Source of the DNA: Kangiella shandongensis
GTDB lineage: Bacteria; Pseudomonadota; Gammaproteobacteria; Enterobacterales; Kangiellaceae
Reading direction: 5' to 3'
Length of the DNA stretch: 64,000 nt
Assembly (NCBI RefSeq): GCF_020005365.1
Contig: NZ_JACNML010000002.1
Location: 1 to 64,000 of the forward strand
The notes beneath the pieces are model-generated. The model was given only the letters and a program-made list of their open reading frames with translations, was not told where the DNA came from and searched no databases. Positions 33,886 to 41,803 of this stretch are shown here, one piece after another; the stretch's first letter is position 1; each line of letters starts with the position of its first letter. A program made the translations under genes and the position numbers.

Positions 33886-35910
33886 TCAGCAGCACTCCTT
33901 CTCTTTCTGTTGAATAATGGTTTCATCACATCGCGGACAGTATTCATGTTCGCCTTGCAAGTAGCCATGCACTGGACAAATAGAGAAAGTGGGGGTAATG
34001 GTGATATAAGGCAGCTTAAAATTGGTTAGCGTCTTACTTACCATTTTTTTACAAGCTTCGGAACTCGAAATCCGCTCGCCCATATACAGATGTAATACCG
34101 TGCCGCCGGTATACTTCTCTTGTAGCTCATCCTGAAGCTCCAGCGCTTCAAAAGCATCGTCCGTGTGACCTACCGGCAGCTGTGAGGAATTCGTGTAATA
34201 AGGCGCGTCGTCATAGCCGGCCTGAAGTATATCGGGGTAACGCTTTTTATCCTCCTTGGCAAACCGATAAGTAGTGCCCTCTGCCGGTGTCGCTTCCAAG
34301 TTATATAAATGCCCTGTTTCCTCCTGGAATTGAACCATCCGCTCTCGGACGTGATCCAGCAAATCCACAGCTAACTGACGACCTTGCTTAGTGGTTATAT
34401 TATCTTTATCACTACTAAAATTACGTACCATTTCATTGACACCATTAACGCCGATGGTTGAAAAGTGGTTACGTAAAGTGCCTAAATAACGTTTCGTGTA
34501 AGGAAATAAATCGTTATCAATATAGTTCTGAATCACTTTACGCTTTAATTCTAACGAGTTTTTCGCCATTTCCATCAGCTCATCAATACGCTCAAAAAGT
34601 GCTGTCTTGTCACCAGCGTATAGATAGCCAAGTCGAGCACAGTTAATGGTCACCACACCTAGCGATCCGGTTTGCTCTGCCGAGCCAAATAAACCATTAC
34701 CTCGTTTTAATAACTCACGAAGATCGAGTTGCAGGCGACAACACATGGAGCGAATCATATTGGGTGAGAGTTCAGAGTTAATAAAGTTCTGGAAGTAAGG
34801 CAAACCATACTTTGCCGTCATTTCAAACAATAGCGTGGCATTCTCAGAGTCCCAGTCGAAGTCCGGCGTAATGTTGTACGTGGGTATAGGGAAAGTGAAT
34901 ACTCTGTTTTTAGCATCCCCCTCGCTCATGACTTCGATATAGGCTTTATTGATCATCGCCATCTCAAGAGCTAAGTCACCGTATGAGAACGGCATCTCTT
35001 CACCTGCGATAATCGGAATCTGTTCTCGAAGATCTTCCGGACAAACCCAGTCGAGAGTAATATTCGTAAACGGCGTCTGGGTTCCCCAACGCGAAGGCAC
35101 GTTAAGGTTATAAATAAACTCCTGAATGCATTGCTTAACGTCTTCATAGTTCATCTGGTCTTTACGGATATAAGGAGCTAAGTAAGTATCGAAAGAGCTG
35201 AACGCCTGTGCCCCAGCCCATTCATTTTGCAATGTACCTAAAAAGTTCACCATCTGCCCAATAGCGCTGGATAAGTGTTTTGGAGGACCGGAATCAATTT
35301 TACCGGGAATACCATTCAGACCTTCATGCAATAAAGTCCTTAAAGACCAGCCGGCACAGTAGCCCGCCAGCATATCCAGATCATGAATATGTAAATCTGC
35401 GTTGCGGTGAGCCTGCCCAATGTCGGGTTCATAAATATGGTTTAACCAATAATTGGCAATCACTTTTCCCGAAACATTAAGAATAAGTCCGCCAAGAGAA
35501 TAACCCTGGTTAGCATTGGCTTTAACCCGCCAGTCTGCCCGTGACAAGTATTCTTCAACGGAAGACGTAATATCCAGCAAAGTCTTTTTGTTCTCTCGTA
35601 TTTGCTTATGCTTTTCGCGGTATAAAATATAACTCTTCGCTGTCGCAAAATACTGATTAACAGCCAAACAGTGCTCGACGATATCTTGCACCTGTTCGAC
35701 TGTCGGCGTGGTCAGATTAGAAAATCGGAAACTGACTACATCAATAACTTGCTGTGTTAAGTGTTCTGCAATATCTGAGCCAAATTCGCCGGAAGCCTTT
35801 CCGGCATTCAAAATGGCCTGATAGATTTTTTCTCTTTCAAACTGTGCTTCACTGAGATCACGCTTTATAATCAATTTAGGTGGCGGAGCTTTCTCTACGT
35901 CAATGCCCAT
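33886..35910 (-). CDS. nrdD: Class III (anaerobic) ribonucleoside-triphosphate reductase, large subunit
   Basis: NrdD reduces ribonucleotides without oxygen. The N-terminal ATP-cone is visible (LIIKRDLSEAQFEREKIYQA), followed by the ten-strand barrel core. Catalytic Cys is probably in MIRSMCCRLQLD, and SLGVVTINCARLGYL is family-specific. The C terminus has a Zn site (CPVHGYLQGEHEYCPRC) and then stops, without the glycyl-radical segment that normally follows; that segment is the 44-aa gene downstream. I chose ATG 35910 (GGGAG 9 bases upstream): an in-frame ATG at 35979 lies ahead of the promoter start predicted from the Dnr-type box. Confidence 0.9.
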   Translation of the reverse strand: MGIDVEKAPPPKLIIKRDLSEAQFEREKIYQAILNAGKASGEFGSDIAEHLTQQVIDVVSFRFSNLTTPTVEQVQDIVEHCLAVNQYFATAKSYILYREKHKQIRENKKTLLDITSSVEEYLSRADWRVKANANQGYSLGGLILNVSGKVIANYWLNHIYEPDIGQAHRNADLHIHDLDMLAGYCAGWSLRTLLHEGLNGIPGKIDSGPPKHLSSAIGQMVNFLGTLQNEWAGAQAFSSFDTYLAPYIRKDQMNYEDVKQCIQEFIYNLNVPSRWGTQTPFTNITLDWVCPEDLREQIPIIAGEEMPFSYGDLALEMAMINKAYIEVMSEGDAKNRVFTFPIPTYNITPDFDWDSENATLLFEMTAKYGLPYFQNFINSELSPNMIRSMCCRLQLDLRELLKRGNGLFGSAEQTGSLGVVTINCARLGYLYAGDKTALFERIDELMEMAKNSLELKRKVIQNYIDNDLFPYTKRYLGTLRNHFSTIGVNGVNEMVRNFSSDKDNITTKQGRQLAVDLLDHVRERMVQFQEETGHLYNLEATPAEGTTYRFAKEDKKRYPDILQAGYDDAPYYTNSSQLPVGHTDDAFEALELQDELQEKYTGGTVLHLYMGERISSSEACKKMVSKTLTNFKLPYITITPTFSICPVHGYLQGEHEYCPRCDETIIQQKEKECC

Positions 35911-36005
35911 CTCAATCGTCTCCCTATATCTTTTGAATTTACGACCAAACAACAATATCTGGTATGGTTTTGACATCATCTAATCAATATCTTGTGTAGC
36001 TATCC

Positions 36006-36019
36006 TTGATCTAGCTCAA
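36006..36019 (-). promoter_or_regulatory. FNR/Dnr-like box (one mismatch) of nrdD
   Basis: TTGATCTAGCTCAA differs from TTGAT-N4-ATCAA at one base. Class II spacing would place the transcription start near 35971, 60 bases before the nrdD ATG at 35910. The site shares the intergenic region with the perfect box of the divergent unit. Confidence 0.5.
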
Positions 36020-36049
36020 GTCAAAACAAAGTTTTTTATTCATACCTGA

Positions 36050-36063
36050 TTGATACAGATCAA
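36050..36063 (+). promoter_or_regulatory. Perfect FNR/Dnr-type box of the DGC/radical SAM unit
   Basis: TTGATACAGATCAA is an exact match to TTGAT-N4-ATCAA. A TACAGT hexamer at 36087-36092 is in the right place for a -10, giving a start near 36098, 43 bases ahead of the ATG at 36141. Confidence 0.65.
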
Positions 36064-36140
36064 TTAGGATGCCCCGTCACTAGCGTTACAGTAGATACAT
36101 TACTTTGTCGTTAAGCACTCTTGTTCGTGGAGAGGTGTTA

Positions 36141-36515
36141 ATGTTGAAAACGGTACCATTAATCTATTCATGCTCTGGTTGTTCAAACCTGGCACAAACG
36201 GCCAATGAGATTGCCGTCACCTTAAATCAGGAGCGTGTGGCTGAAATGTCCTGCATTGCCGGTGTGGGTGGTAATGTCCGTTCACTGGTCAAAAAAGCCC
36301 AGTCAAACCGCCCTATTATTGTCGTGGATGGGTGCCAATTGGCTTGCGCAAAAGCCTGTTTATCGCAACACCAGATCAGCCCACAGGAACATATCGTACT
36401 CACCGAATACGGACATAAGAAAGTATATAATCAGGAGGTCTCTCCAAAAGTACTGGATGAACTGTTAATCGAAGTCAGGCAAATCGCAAGCGATCTGGAG
36501 GCTGTGCATGAATAA
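36141..36515 (+). CDS. DGC-domain putative zinc-binding protein
   Basis: The 124 residues match the small DGC family, annotated as putative zinc-binding: YSCSGCSNLAQTAN near the start, GVGG after the second strand, and VVDGCQLACAKACL, which contains the Asp-Gly-Cys that names the family. Conserved Cys residues are all present. The function is unknown in general. The ATG has GGAGAGG about 8 bases upstream; the frame opens earlier (36105) without such a site. It overlaps the radical SAM gene by 8 bases. Confidence 0.78.
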   Translation: MLKTVPLIYSCSGCSNLAQTANEIAVTLNQERVAEMSCIAGVGGNVRSLVKKAQSNRPIIVVDGCQLACAKACLSQHQISPQEHIVLTEYGHKKVYNQEVSPKVLDELLIEVRQIASDLEAVHE

Positions 36516-37113
36516 CACTGAACGATACTGGTACGAAATTCGAGGCAGTCTATATTTGAACATCTGTGATCGCTGTACTTTAAGATGCCAGTTCTGCCCT
36601 AAAACCCAAGGCATTAATCAAGTACATCATTACGATTTGTCACTGGCACGGCAGCCTGAAGCCGAACAGGTCATCGCAACACTGCCCGACCTAATGAATT
36701 ATAAGGAGGTTGTGTTTTGCGGCTATGGTGAACCCACCTTGCGCTTAAAGCAACTGTTAGCAATTGCTCGATATTGTAAAAAGTATGGCATACGGACTCG
36801 TTTGAACACCGATGGGTTAGGCAATGTGGTACATAAACGGGACATCATCCCGGAGCTCGCGGAGGTCGTAGACTCGGTTTCTATTTCTTTGAACGCACAA
36901 GATACCGAAACTTATACAAACCACTGCCAGCCGCAACTTAAAAGCGCCTATCTTGCCGTTCACCAGTTTATACGACGTGCCGTTGATTTTTTTGCAGAAG
37001 TCAGAGTAACAGCCATTGAAGGACTCGAAGGTGTTGATATAGAACAGTGCCGAACAATAGCTGAGCGCTATGGAGCGACTTTTGTCCCTCGGTACCTGGA
37101 TAAGGTGGGTTAA
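36508..37113 (+). CDS. Radical SAM protein of the TatD-linked type
   Basis: The 201 residues have CTLRCQFC as the C-x3-C-x2-C iron-sulfur motif at about residues 22-29 and GYGEPTLRL as the SAM-binding GxxEP segment. Length and composition match the short 'TatD-linked' radical SAM group, whose job is unknown. Here it is coupled by overlap to the DGC Zn protein and controlled by an FNR/Dnr-type box; the tatD gene of this window is 22 kb away. A small-molecule or peptide modification under low oxygen is an inference. Confidence 0.78.
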   Translation: MNNTERYWYEIRGSLYLNICDRCTLRCQFCPKTQGINQVHHYDLSLARQPEAEQVIATLPDLMNYKEVVFCGYGEPTLRLKQLLAIARYCKKYGIRTRLNTDGLGNVVHKRDIIPELAEVVDSVSISLNAQDTETYTNHCQPQLKSAYLAVHQFIRRAVDFFAEVRVTAIEGLEGVDIEQCRTIAERYGATFVPRYLDKVG

Positions 37114-37132
37114 ACCACTATTTATCATTCTA

Positions 37133-37146
37133 TTGATCCGGATCAT
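37133..37146 (+). promoter_or_regulatory. FNR/Dnr-like box (one mismatch), distal site of the decarboxylase gene
   Basis: TTGATCCGGATCAT differs from the consensus at the last base. It is the distal member of a tandem pair, 32 bases (about three turns) from the perfect box, so both regulators would bind the same helix face. Confidence 0.5.
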
Positions 37147-37164
37147 GTCCTGTTAAGCAGCGGA

Positions 37165-37178
37165 TTGATTGCGATCAA
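37165..37178 (+). promoter_or_regulatory. Perfect FNR/Dnr-type box of the decarboxylase gene
   Basis: TTGATTGCGATCAA is an exact match. A TATGCT hexamer at 37200-37205 falls at class II distance, placing the start near 37213, 19 bases before the ATG. Confidence 0.7.
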
Positions 37179-37231
37179 TAAAACACTTTCTAGAGCGGAT
37201 ATGCTGTTCTAAACAATACAGGAAGCATATT

Positions 37232-39247
37232 ATGAATTTGGAATTTCTAGCACCTTATTTCTTAGGCCCTTACGGGGAAAATAACGATATATTTGAAAAA
37301 GTCTTAACCGAACTGTTACGGGACCATATCTACTGGCGACGAAATATTCACCCAGAAGATCTGCCCTCCATATCGACTTTTGCCTCGCAGGAACCAGAAT
37401 ACCAGCAGGCAATCGCTAAATTGCGGGCCGAATTGCATAAACTGACCGCTTCTTTAAAACAGTCGGTACCCTTTTTTAGCCCACGCTATATCGGCCATAT
37501 GTGCTCCGACCTAATGATGCCCGGTTTGATCGCACAAATGATCACAACTCTGTACAACCCAAATAATGTTTCATTTGAAGCTGCAACAGTGACTGTTGAT
37601 TTAGAACTGAAAGTTGGAAAGCAATATGCAGAAATGTTTGGCTTTAATATTGATGAAGATAAAGCTCCCTGCGCCTGGGGTCATTTAACGTCCGGAGGTA
37701 CTGTTGCCAATTACGAAAGCCTGTGGAATTTCCGAGCAGCCAAATACTACCCAATTGCATTAGCCGAAGCGGCTAAACGGCTGCAACTTACATTGCCAAG
37801 TAGCAAGATTCTGAATAAGCCTTTAATTGATGCCAGTTTATGGCAGCTCAGTAACCTATCCATTGATCAGGTCTTAGCGTTAAAAGAGGAAACAGAAAGT
37901 ACGGTTAAAGAGCTGGGCACGAATCTCTTATTAGACTATAAAGACTGCGTTGATCAGGAGCGTATAGAGTCTTTAGGCCCAGCTTACTTTTTCACCAGAC
38001 ATATCGGCTTAAAACAACCTCTGGTTTTAGTACCCAGTTCAGCACATTATAGCTGGCAGAAAGCGATGCGAGTCATGGGCTTTGGCTCCGATCAACTGAT
38101 AAAAATACCGGTACACTCAAATATGCGACTGGATACTGGATCCTTAAGAACGGTTCTAGAAAGCGCTTTAAACAAAAATATGCCAATCCTTTCTTGCGTG
38201 GGAATTTTAGGGACGACTGAATTCGGTACGATAGATCCCATTCATGAAATACTTCAGTTGCGGGACGACTATCGAGCTAAAGGCCTTGAGTTCTACACCC
38301 ACGTTGATGCCGCATGGGGGGGTTATCTAGCTTCAATGTTTAGAGAAGAAGACGGCTCGGAAGTAAGTCATGATCATATTAAAGAGAAATTTAATTACTT
38401 CCCATCAGATGAGGTATATCAATCAATAACCAGTATCAAAGATGTCGACTCCGTTACTATTGACCCACACAAACTTGGCTACCTTCCCTTCGGTGCGGGC
38501 GGTTTTATCAGTCGCAACCAGGAAATCACTCAACTACTGACACAGGAAGCGCCTTATGTTTTCGAGGAAACGGAAACACTCGACCATCACCCGGCCAGCC
38601 AGCAGTTTGAAAAATTAGGTCAGTTTATCATGGAGGGCTCAAAGCCTGGTTCTGTAGCAGCTGCGGCTTATGTTACCCACCAGGTATTGCCACTCAACCA
38701 TCACCACTTTGGACGAGTCATACGACAGAGTATTAAAACAGCCGAATACTTTTATGACAAACTACTGGAGCTACAGGAACGTTTAAAAGAGCACGTGACA
38801 CTGTGCCTGCCCTACACACCGGATACCAATTTAATATGCATTGCGATTAACCCGGTCAACAATCGCTCGCTGGTTAAACTCAATGCTTTTACCCAGCAGA
38901 TTTATAGCAAATTAAAAATCTCTCGAGAAACCTCTCCCAGAGATCAGGAATTTATTGGTTCCAGTACCCACCTGATGCGAAGGAATGTGAGCGATAGTCA
39001 TGCGGAAGAGCTGTGCCATATGCTGGGAGTTATGCCTGATGACTATGTCAAAAAAGTCGAACATAAGAGCAGACAGAGTGACAGACTCATGCTGTTACGT
39101 CACACTATCATGAACCCATGGCTGGTCAGTGATAACGATGGGACTGATTACGTTACTAAATATTGCGATTATCTAGAGGAGTTAATTCTCGATAATCTTG
39201 ATAACGAATTTAACTCAGCATTGGTTAGAAAAGCTCAGGCAGTATGA
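37232..39247 (+). CDS. Tyrosine-decarboxylase-like PLP enzyme (group II)
   Basis: The 671 residues align in order and spacing with lactic-acid-bacterial tyrosine decarboxylase (about 620 residues). Shared blocks include the N-terminal RDHIYWRRNIHPEDLPSI, FFSPRYIGHM, the PLP-stacking HVDAAWGGYLAS and the catalytic Lys414 in DPHKLGYLPFGAGG. That alignment makes tyrosine (or a close aromatic amino acid) the likely substrate, giving tyramine and CO2. A glutamate or aspartate substrate is the alternative. ATG 37232 has AGGAAG upstream. Two FNR/Dnr-type boxes precede it. No amino-acid/amine antiporter is adjacent, unlike typical acid-resistance decarboxylases. Confidence 0.83.
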   Translation: MNLEFLAPYFLGPYGENNDIFEKVLTELLRDHIYWRRNIHPEDLPSISTFASQEPEYQQAIAKLRAELHKLTASLKQSVPFFSPRYIGHMCSDLMMPGLIAQMITTLYNPNNVSFEAATVTVDLELKVGKQYAEMFGFNIDEDKAPCAWGHLTSGGTVANYESLWNFRAAKYYPIALAEAAKRLQLTLPSSKILNKPLIDASLWQLSNLSIDQVLALKEETESTVKELGTNLLLDYKDCVDQERIESLGPAYFFTRHIGLKQPLVLVPSSAHYSWQKAMRVMGFGSDQLIKIPVHSNMRLDTGSLRTVLESALNKNMPILSCVGILGTTEFGTIDPIHEILQLRDDYRAKGLEFYTHVDAAWGGYLASMFREEDGSEVSHDHIKEKFNYFPSDEVYQSITSIKDVDSVTIDPHKLGYLPFGAGGFISRNQEITQLLTQEAPYVFEETETLDHHPASQQFEKLGQFIMEGSKPGSVAAAAYVTHQVLPLNHHHFGRVIRQSIKTAEYFYDKLLELQERLKEHVTLCLPYTPDTNLICIAINPVNNRSLVKLNAFTQQIYSKLKISRETSPRDQEFIGSSTHLMRRNVSDSHAEELCHMLGVMPDDYVKKVEHKSRQSDRLMLLRHTIMNPWLVSDNDGTDYVTKYCDYLEELILDNLDNEFNSALVRKAQAV

Positions 39248-39257
39248 ACTGCCTGAG
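39234..39257. terminator. Convergent terminator hairpin between the decarboxylase and purT
   Basis: CTCAGGCAGT and ACTGCCTGAG form a perfect 10-bp stem with a 4-base loop that includes the decarboxylase stop codon. On the minus strand it is followed by CTTTTC, and on the plus strand by ATCTTTG, so it can serve both convergent genes. Confidence 0.7.
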
Positions 39258-39266
39258 ATCTTTGTG

Positions 39267-40448
39267 TTAAAGAGACGTTGTCACCGAACTGGCGCATTGA
39301 CGCGCTTTCGCTCTTGCCTCGTCAATACTGTCAGCAGACGCTAACGCAACGCCCATTCTGCGCCGACCTTTTACTTCGGGTTTGCCAAACAGACGCAAAT
39401 GAGTATCTGCCTGCTTGAGAGCGTCTTCCAGATTACCAAAGGTCACCTCTGCTGATTCGCCTTCAACCAATATCACCGCTGAAGCCGATGGTCCGTTCTG
39501 TCTTATCACAGGAATAGGCAAGCCGAGAATTGCCCTGGCGTGAAGTGCAAACTCCGACAAGTCCTGTGATGCCAGAGTCACAAGGCCTGTATCATGCGGG
39601 CGTGGCGACACTTCACTGAAGATAGCAGTATCACCCTGGATAAAAATCTCAACGCCAAAGATACCGTATCCGCCTAAATCATCCGTTATCGCTTTGGCCA
39701 TATGCTCAGCTTCAGCTAAAGCTTTGTCAGACATAGGTTGCGGCTGCCATGATTCACGATAATCGCCGTCTTCCTGAATATGGCCTATAGGCTGGCAGAA
39801 AAAAGTGCCATTAACGGCCCGGACCGTCAATAATGTAATTTCATAATCAAAGTCGACAAAACCTTCTACAATAACCCGCCCCTCACCCGAGCGTCCGCCC
39901 TCTTGAGAATAGTGCCAGGCGCTATCAATATCTGCTTCCGATTTGATGGTCGACTGCCCCTTACCTGAGCTACTCATAACTGGTTTAACGACACATGGAA
40001 TACCAACATTTTGTACCGATTCTTTATATTCTTCGTAAGTATCCGCAAACTGGTATGGCGAAGTTTTCAAACCTAGCGTTTCTGCCGCTAGACGGCGAAT
40101 ACCTTCGCGATCCATCGTTAAATTGGTTGCCCGTGCTGTCGGAATAACGGTAAAGCCTTCACTTTCCAACTCCAATAATGTTTCGGTTGCGATAGCTTCA
40201 ATTTCAGGAACAATCAGATTGGGCTTTTCTTGCTCAACCAGTTCCCTCAAGGCTGCTCCGTCAAGCATGTTAATAGCATAACTTCGATGAGCAACCTGCA
40301 TGGCTGGCGCGTGATCATAACGGTCTACAGCAATGACTTCGACGCCAAATCGCTGAAGCTCAATGGCCACTTCTTTCCCCAGCTCCCCAGAGCCAAGAAG
40401 CATGACCTTTTTTGCAGTGTTTGAAAGTGGAGTTCCTATTGTAGGCAT
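39267..40448 (-). CDS. purT: Formate-dependent phosphoribosylglycinamide formyltransferase
   Basis: PurT makes formyl-GAR from GAR, formate and ATP in purine synthesis. The 393 residues show the PurT start [21 protein letters not shown], the ATP-grasp segment [12 protein letters not shown] and [21 protein letters not shown] near the metal site, all of family length. It stands alone and faces the decarboxylase gene. Formate use fits a bacterium that also runs a formate-linked class III reductase, but that link is only suggestive. Confidence 0.92.
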   Translation of the reverse strand: MPTIGTPLSNTAKKVMLLGSGELGKEVAIELQRFGVEVIAVDRYDHAPAMQVAHRSYAINMLDGAALRELVEQEKPNLIVPEIEAIATETLLELESEGFTVIPTARATNLTMDREGIRRLAAETLGLKTSPYQFADTYEEYKESVQNVGIPCVVKPVMSSSGKGQSTIKSEADIDSAWHYSQEGGRSGEGRVIVEGFVDFDYEITLLTVRAVNGTFFCQPIGHIQEDGDYRESWQPQPMSDKALAEAEHMAKAITDDLGGYGIFGVEIFIQGDTAIFSEVSPRPHDTGLVTLASQDLSEFALHARAILGLPIPVIRQNGPSASAVILVEGESAEVTFGNLEDALKQADTHLRLFGKPEVKGRRRMGVALASADSIDEARAKARQCASSVTTSL

Positions 40449-40583
40449 ATGTAATAAGCAGTAATGATAAAGTGCCTAAGATTAGCAGTCGTTGTCACTA
40501 AGTGCAATTACTGGCAAACTTTAGAGTTATTTGATTGGTTAGGCTTTGATCTGGGACAGATTGTTCGAGCAAGAATTTAGTTG

Positions 40584-41525
40584 TCAGTACCACTTTTTAT
40601 ATTTAAACCAAAACATCAAACCGATACCAATCAATAAACAAATACCGCTTACGATCCAGAAAGCATAGGAGTCTTCCGTTCCTGGAAGGCCAGCAACATT
40701 CATACCCAATAAGCCGGATAAAAATGTCAGCGGTAAAAATATGGCAGAAATGATCGCTAGGACATATAACCGGTTATTTTGCTCATAGCCAATTCTGGCC
40801 AACAGCTGCTCCTGTAATGCCATGGAGCGCTCTCGAGACAATTCCAGGTCTTCTAACAGTCTGGCAAACTTATCGCGATCATCTTTCATGTTTTCAAGTG
40901 CTTGAGGTGAAAATAACCGGCTATCGGTACGTTGAAGTTTATCTAAAGCTTCCTTTTGTGGAGTTAAATAACGTTTCACTGTCGCTGCCTGGCGTCTTAA
41001 GCCACCCAGGTCAACTCCAGCTTCGCGGCTATCAGCCTGCTCAATATTGTCTTCCTGGCGATCCAGCTCTTCTTCAAACTGCTCAAAAAACTCTTCGATA
41101 CGAAGGGCCAGTCGCTCAATTAAAATAGCAACGAACTCCCCTGGCGACTTTGGTCCCAACGAGTTCTGTAAGCTTTTATGGATATCCTGTAACGATAGGC
41201 TATTACGGTTGGTACTCGTAATAACTGTATCCTGATTCATCCAGAGTCTTATTGAAATCATATCTTCTGGTGCTGACTCAGGGTCTAAATTAACGCCTCT
41301 CAGACAAACCAGAATAGAGCTTTCTTCCTGATAAAAAGTCGGTCGAGTTTCTGCTTTAAGCAACTGCTCTTTAAATAAGTCGTTAATATCCTTTCGTGAA
41401 CTTAACCAGTCCCTATCCTCATCAACGGAGTAATTCATGTGATACCAGCGATAAGCTTTTTCTTCTGACTTCCCTTCAGTTAACAAGGCTCCACCATCAC
41501 TAATATCGTACCTAACGACGCTCAT
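40584..41525 (-). CDS. zntB: Zinc/magnesium CorA-family transporter (ZntB-like)
   Basis: The 313 residues have an N-terminal cytoplasmic domain with the long helix LALRIEEFFEQFEEELDRQ and two C-terminal membrane helices. The pore signature GMN is in LSGLLGMNVAGLPG between them. That combination and the N-terminal sequence favour ZntB, a Zn2+ transporter, over CorA. Which direction zinc moves is debated in the family. It is followed by a 278-base spacer that carries the prc terminator. Confidence 0.83.
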   Translation of the reverse strand: MSVVRYDISDGGALLTEGKSEEKAYRWYHMNYSVDEDRDWLSSRKDINDLFKEQLLKAETRPTFYQEESSILVCLRGVNLDPESAPEDMISIRLWMNQDTVITSTNRNSLSLQDIHKSLQNSLGPKSPGEFVAILIERLALRIEEFFEQFEEELDRQEDNIEQADSREAGVDLGGLRRQAATVKRYLTPQKEALDKLQRTDSRLFSPQALENMKDDRDKFARLLEDLELSRERSMALQEQLLARIGYEQNNRLYVLAIISAIFLPLTFLSGLLGMNVAGLPGTEDSYAFWIVSGICLLIGIGLMFWFKYKKWY

Positions 41526-41803
41526 GGCAACTACCTCTCCTATTTATGTCTGGCTGGATCTAACCTGCAACGCACTGTTTTCATATCAGCTAAATCAGGT
41601 TCCGAAAATACAGTTTATAGTAACGAAGATAAAACCACGCCAAGCTCACTATCAGTTGAGATAATAACCTTTGATGATCAACCCCGCATACAGCAGCTCT
41701 AACTGCAACTCTCCCAGCATAGACTATCAGGTTTTGGGGCATAACAAAAAGCCTTAACTAACAGCTAGTTAAGGCTTTAGGAAGAGGTTTGTAGGGTAGC
41801 TGA
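41526..41803 (-). other. Non-coding spacer between zntB and prc
   Basis: No reading frame with a ribosome site stands out on either strand. The end of this spacer holds the prc terminator; the part near the zntB start should hold its promoter, but no convincing hexamer pair is visible. Confidence 0.4.
41748..41778 (-). terminator. Intrinsic terminator of prc
   Basis: AAAGCCTTAACTA and TAGTTAAGGCTTT form a perfect 13-bp stem with a 5-base loop. On the minus strand it is followed by TTGTTAT after a run of T, just beyond the prc stop codon. Confidence 0.85.

Noticed and set aside
33809-33895. Upstream extension of the 44-aa glycyl-radical gene
   Set aside because: The extra residues do not resemble NrdD and the ATG at 33808 has a strong ribosome site.
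39267-40448. purT as part of the anaerobic regulon through formate
   Set aside because: It is on the opposite strand behind a strong terminator and has no TTGAT-N4-ATCAA box.
41646-41700. TTTGATGATCAA near the zntB start as an FNR box
   Set aside because: The half-sites are separated by one base, not four.
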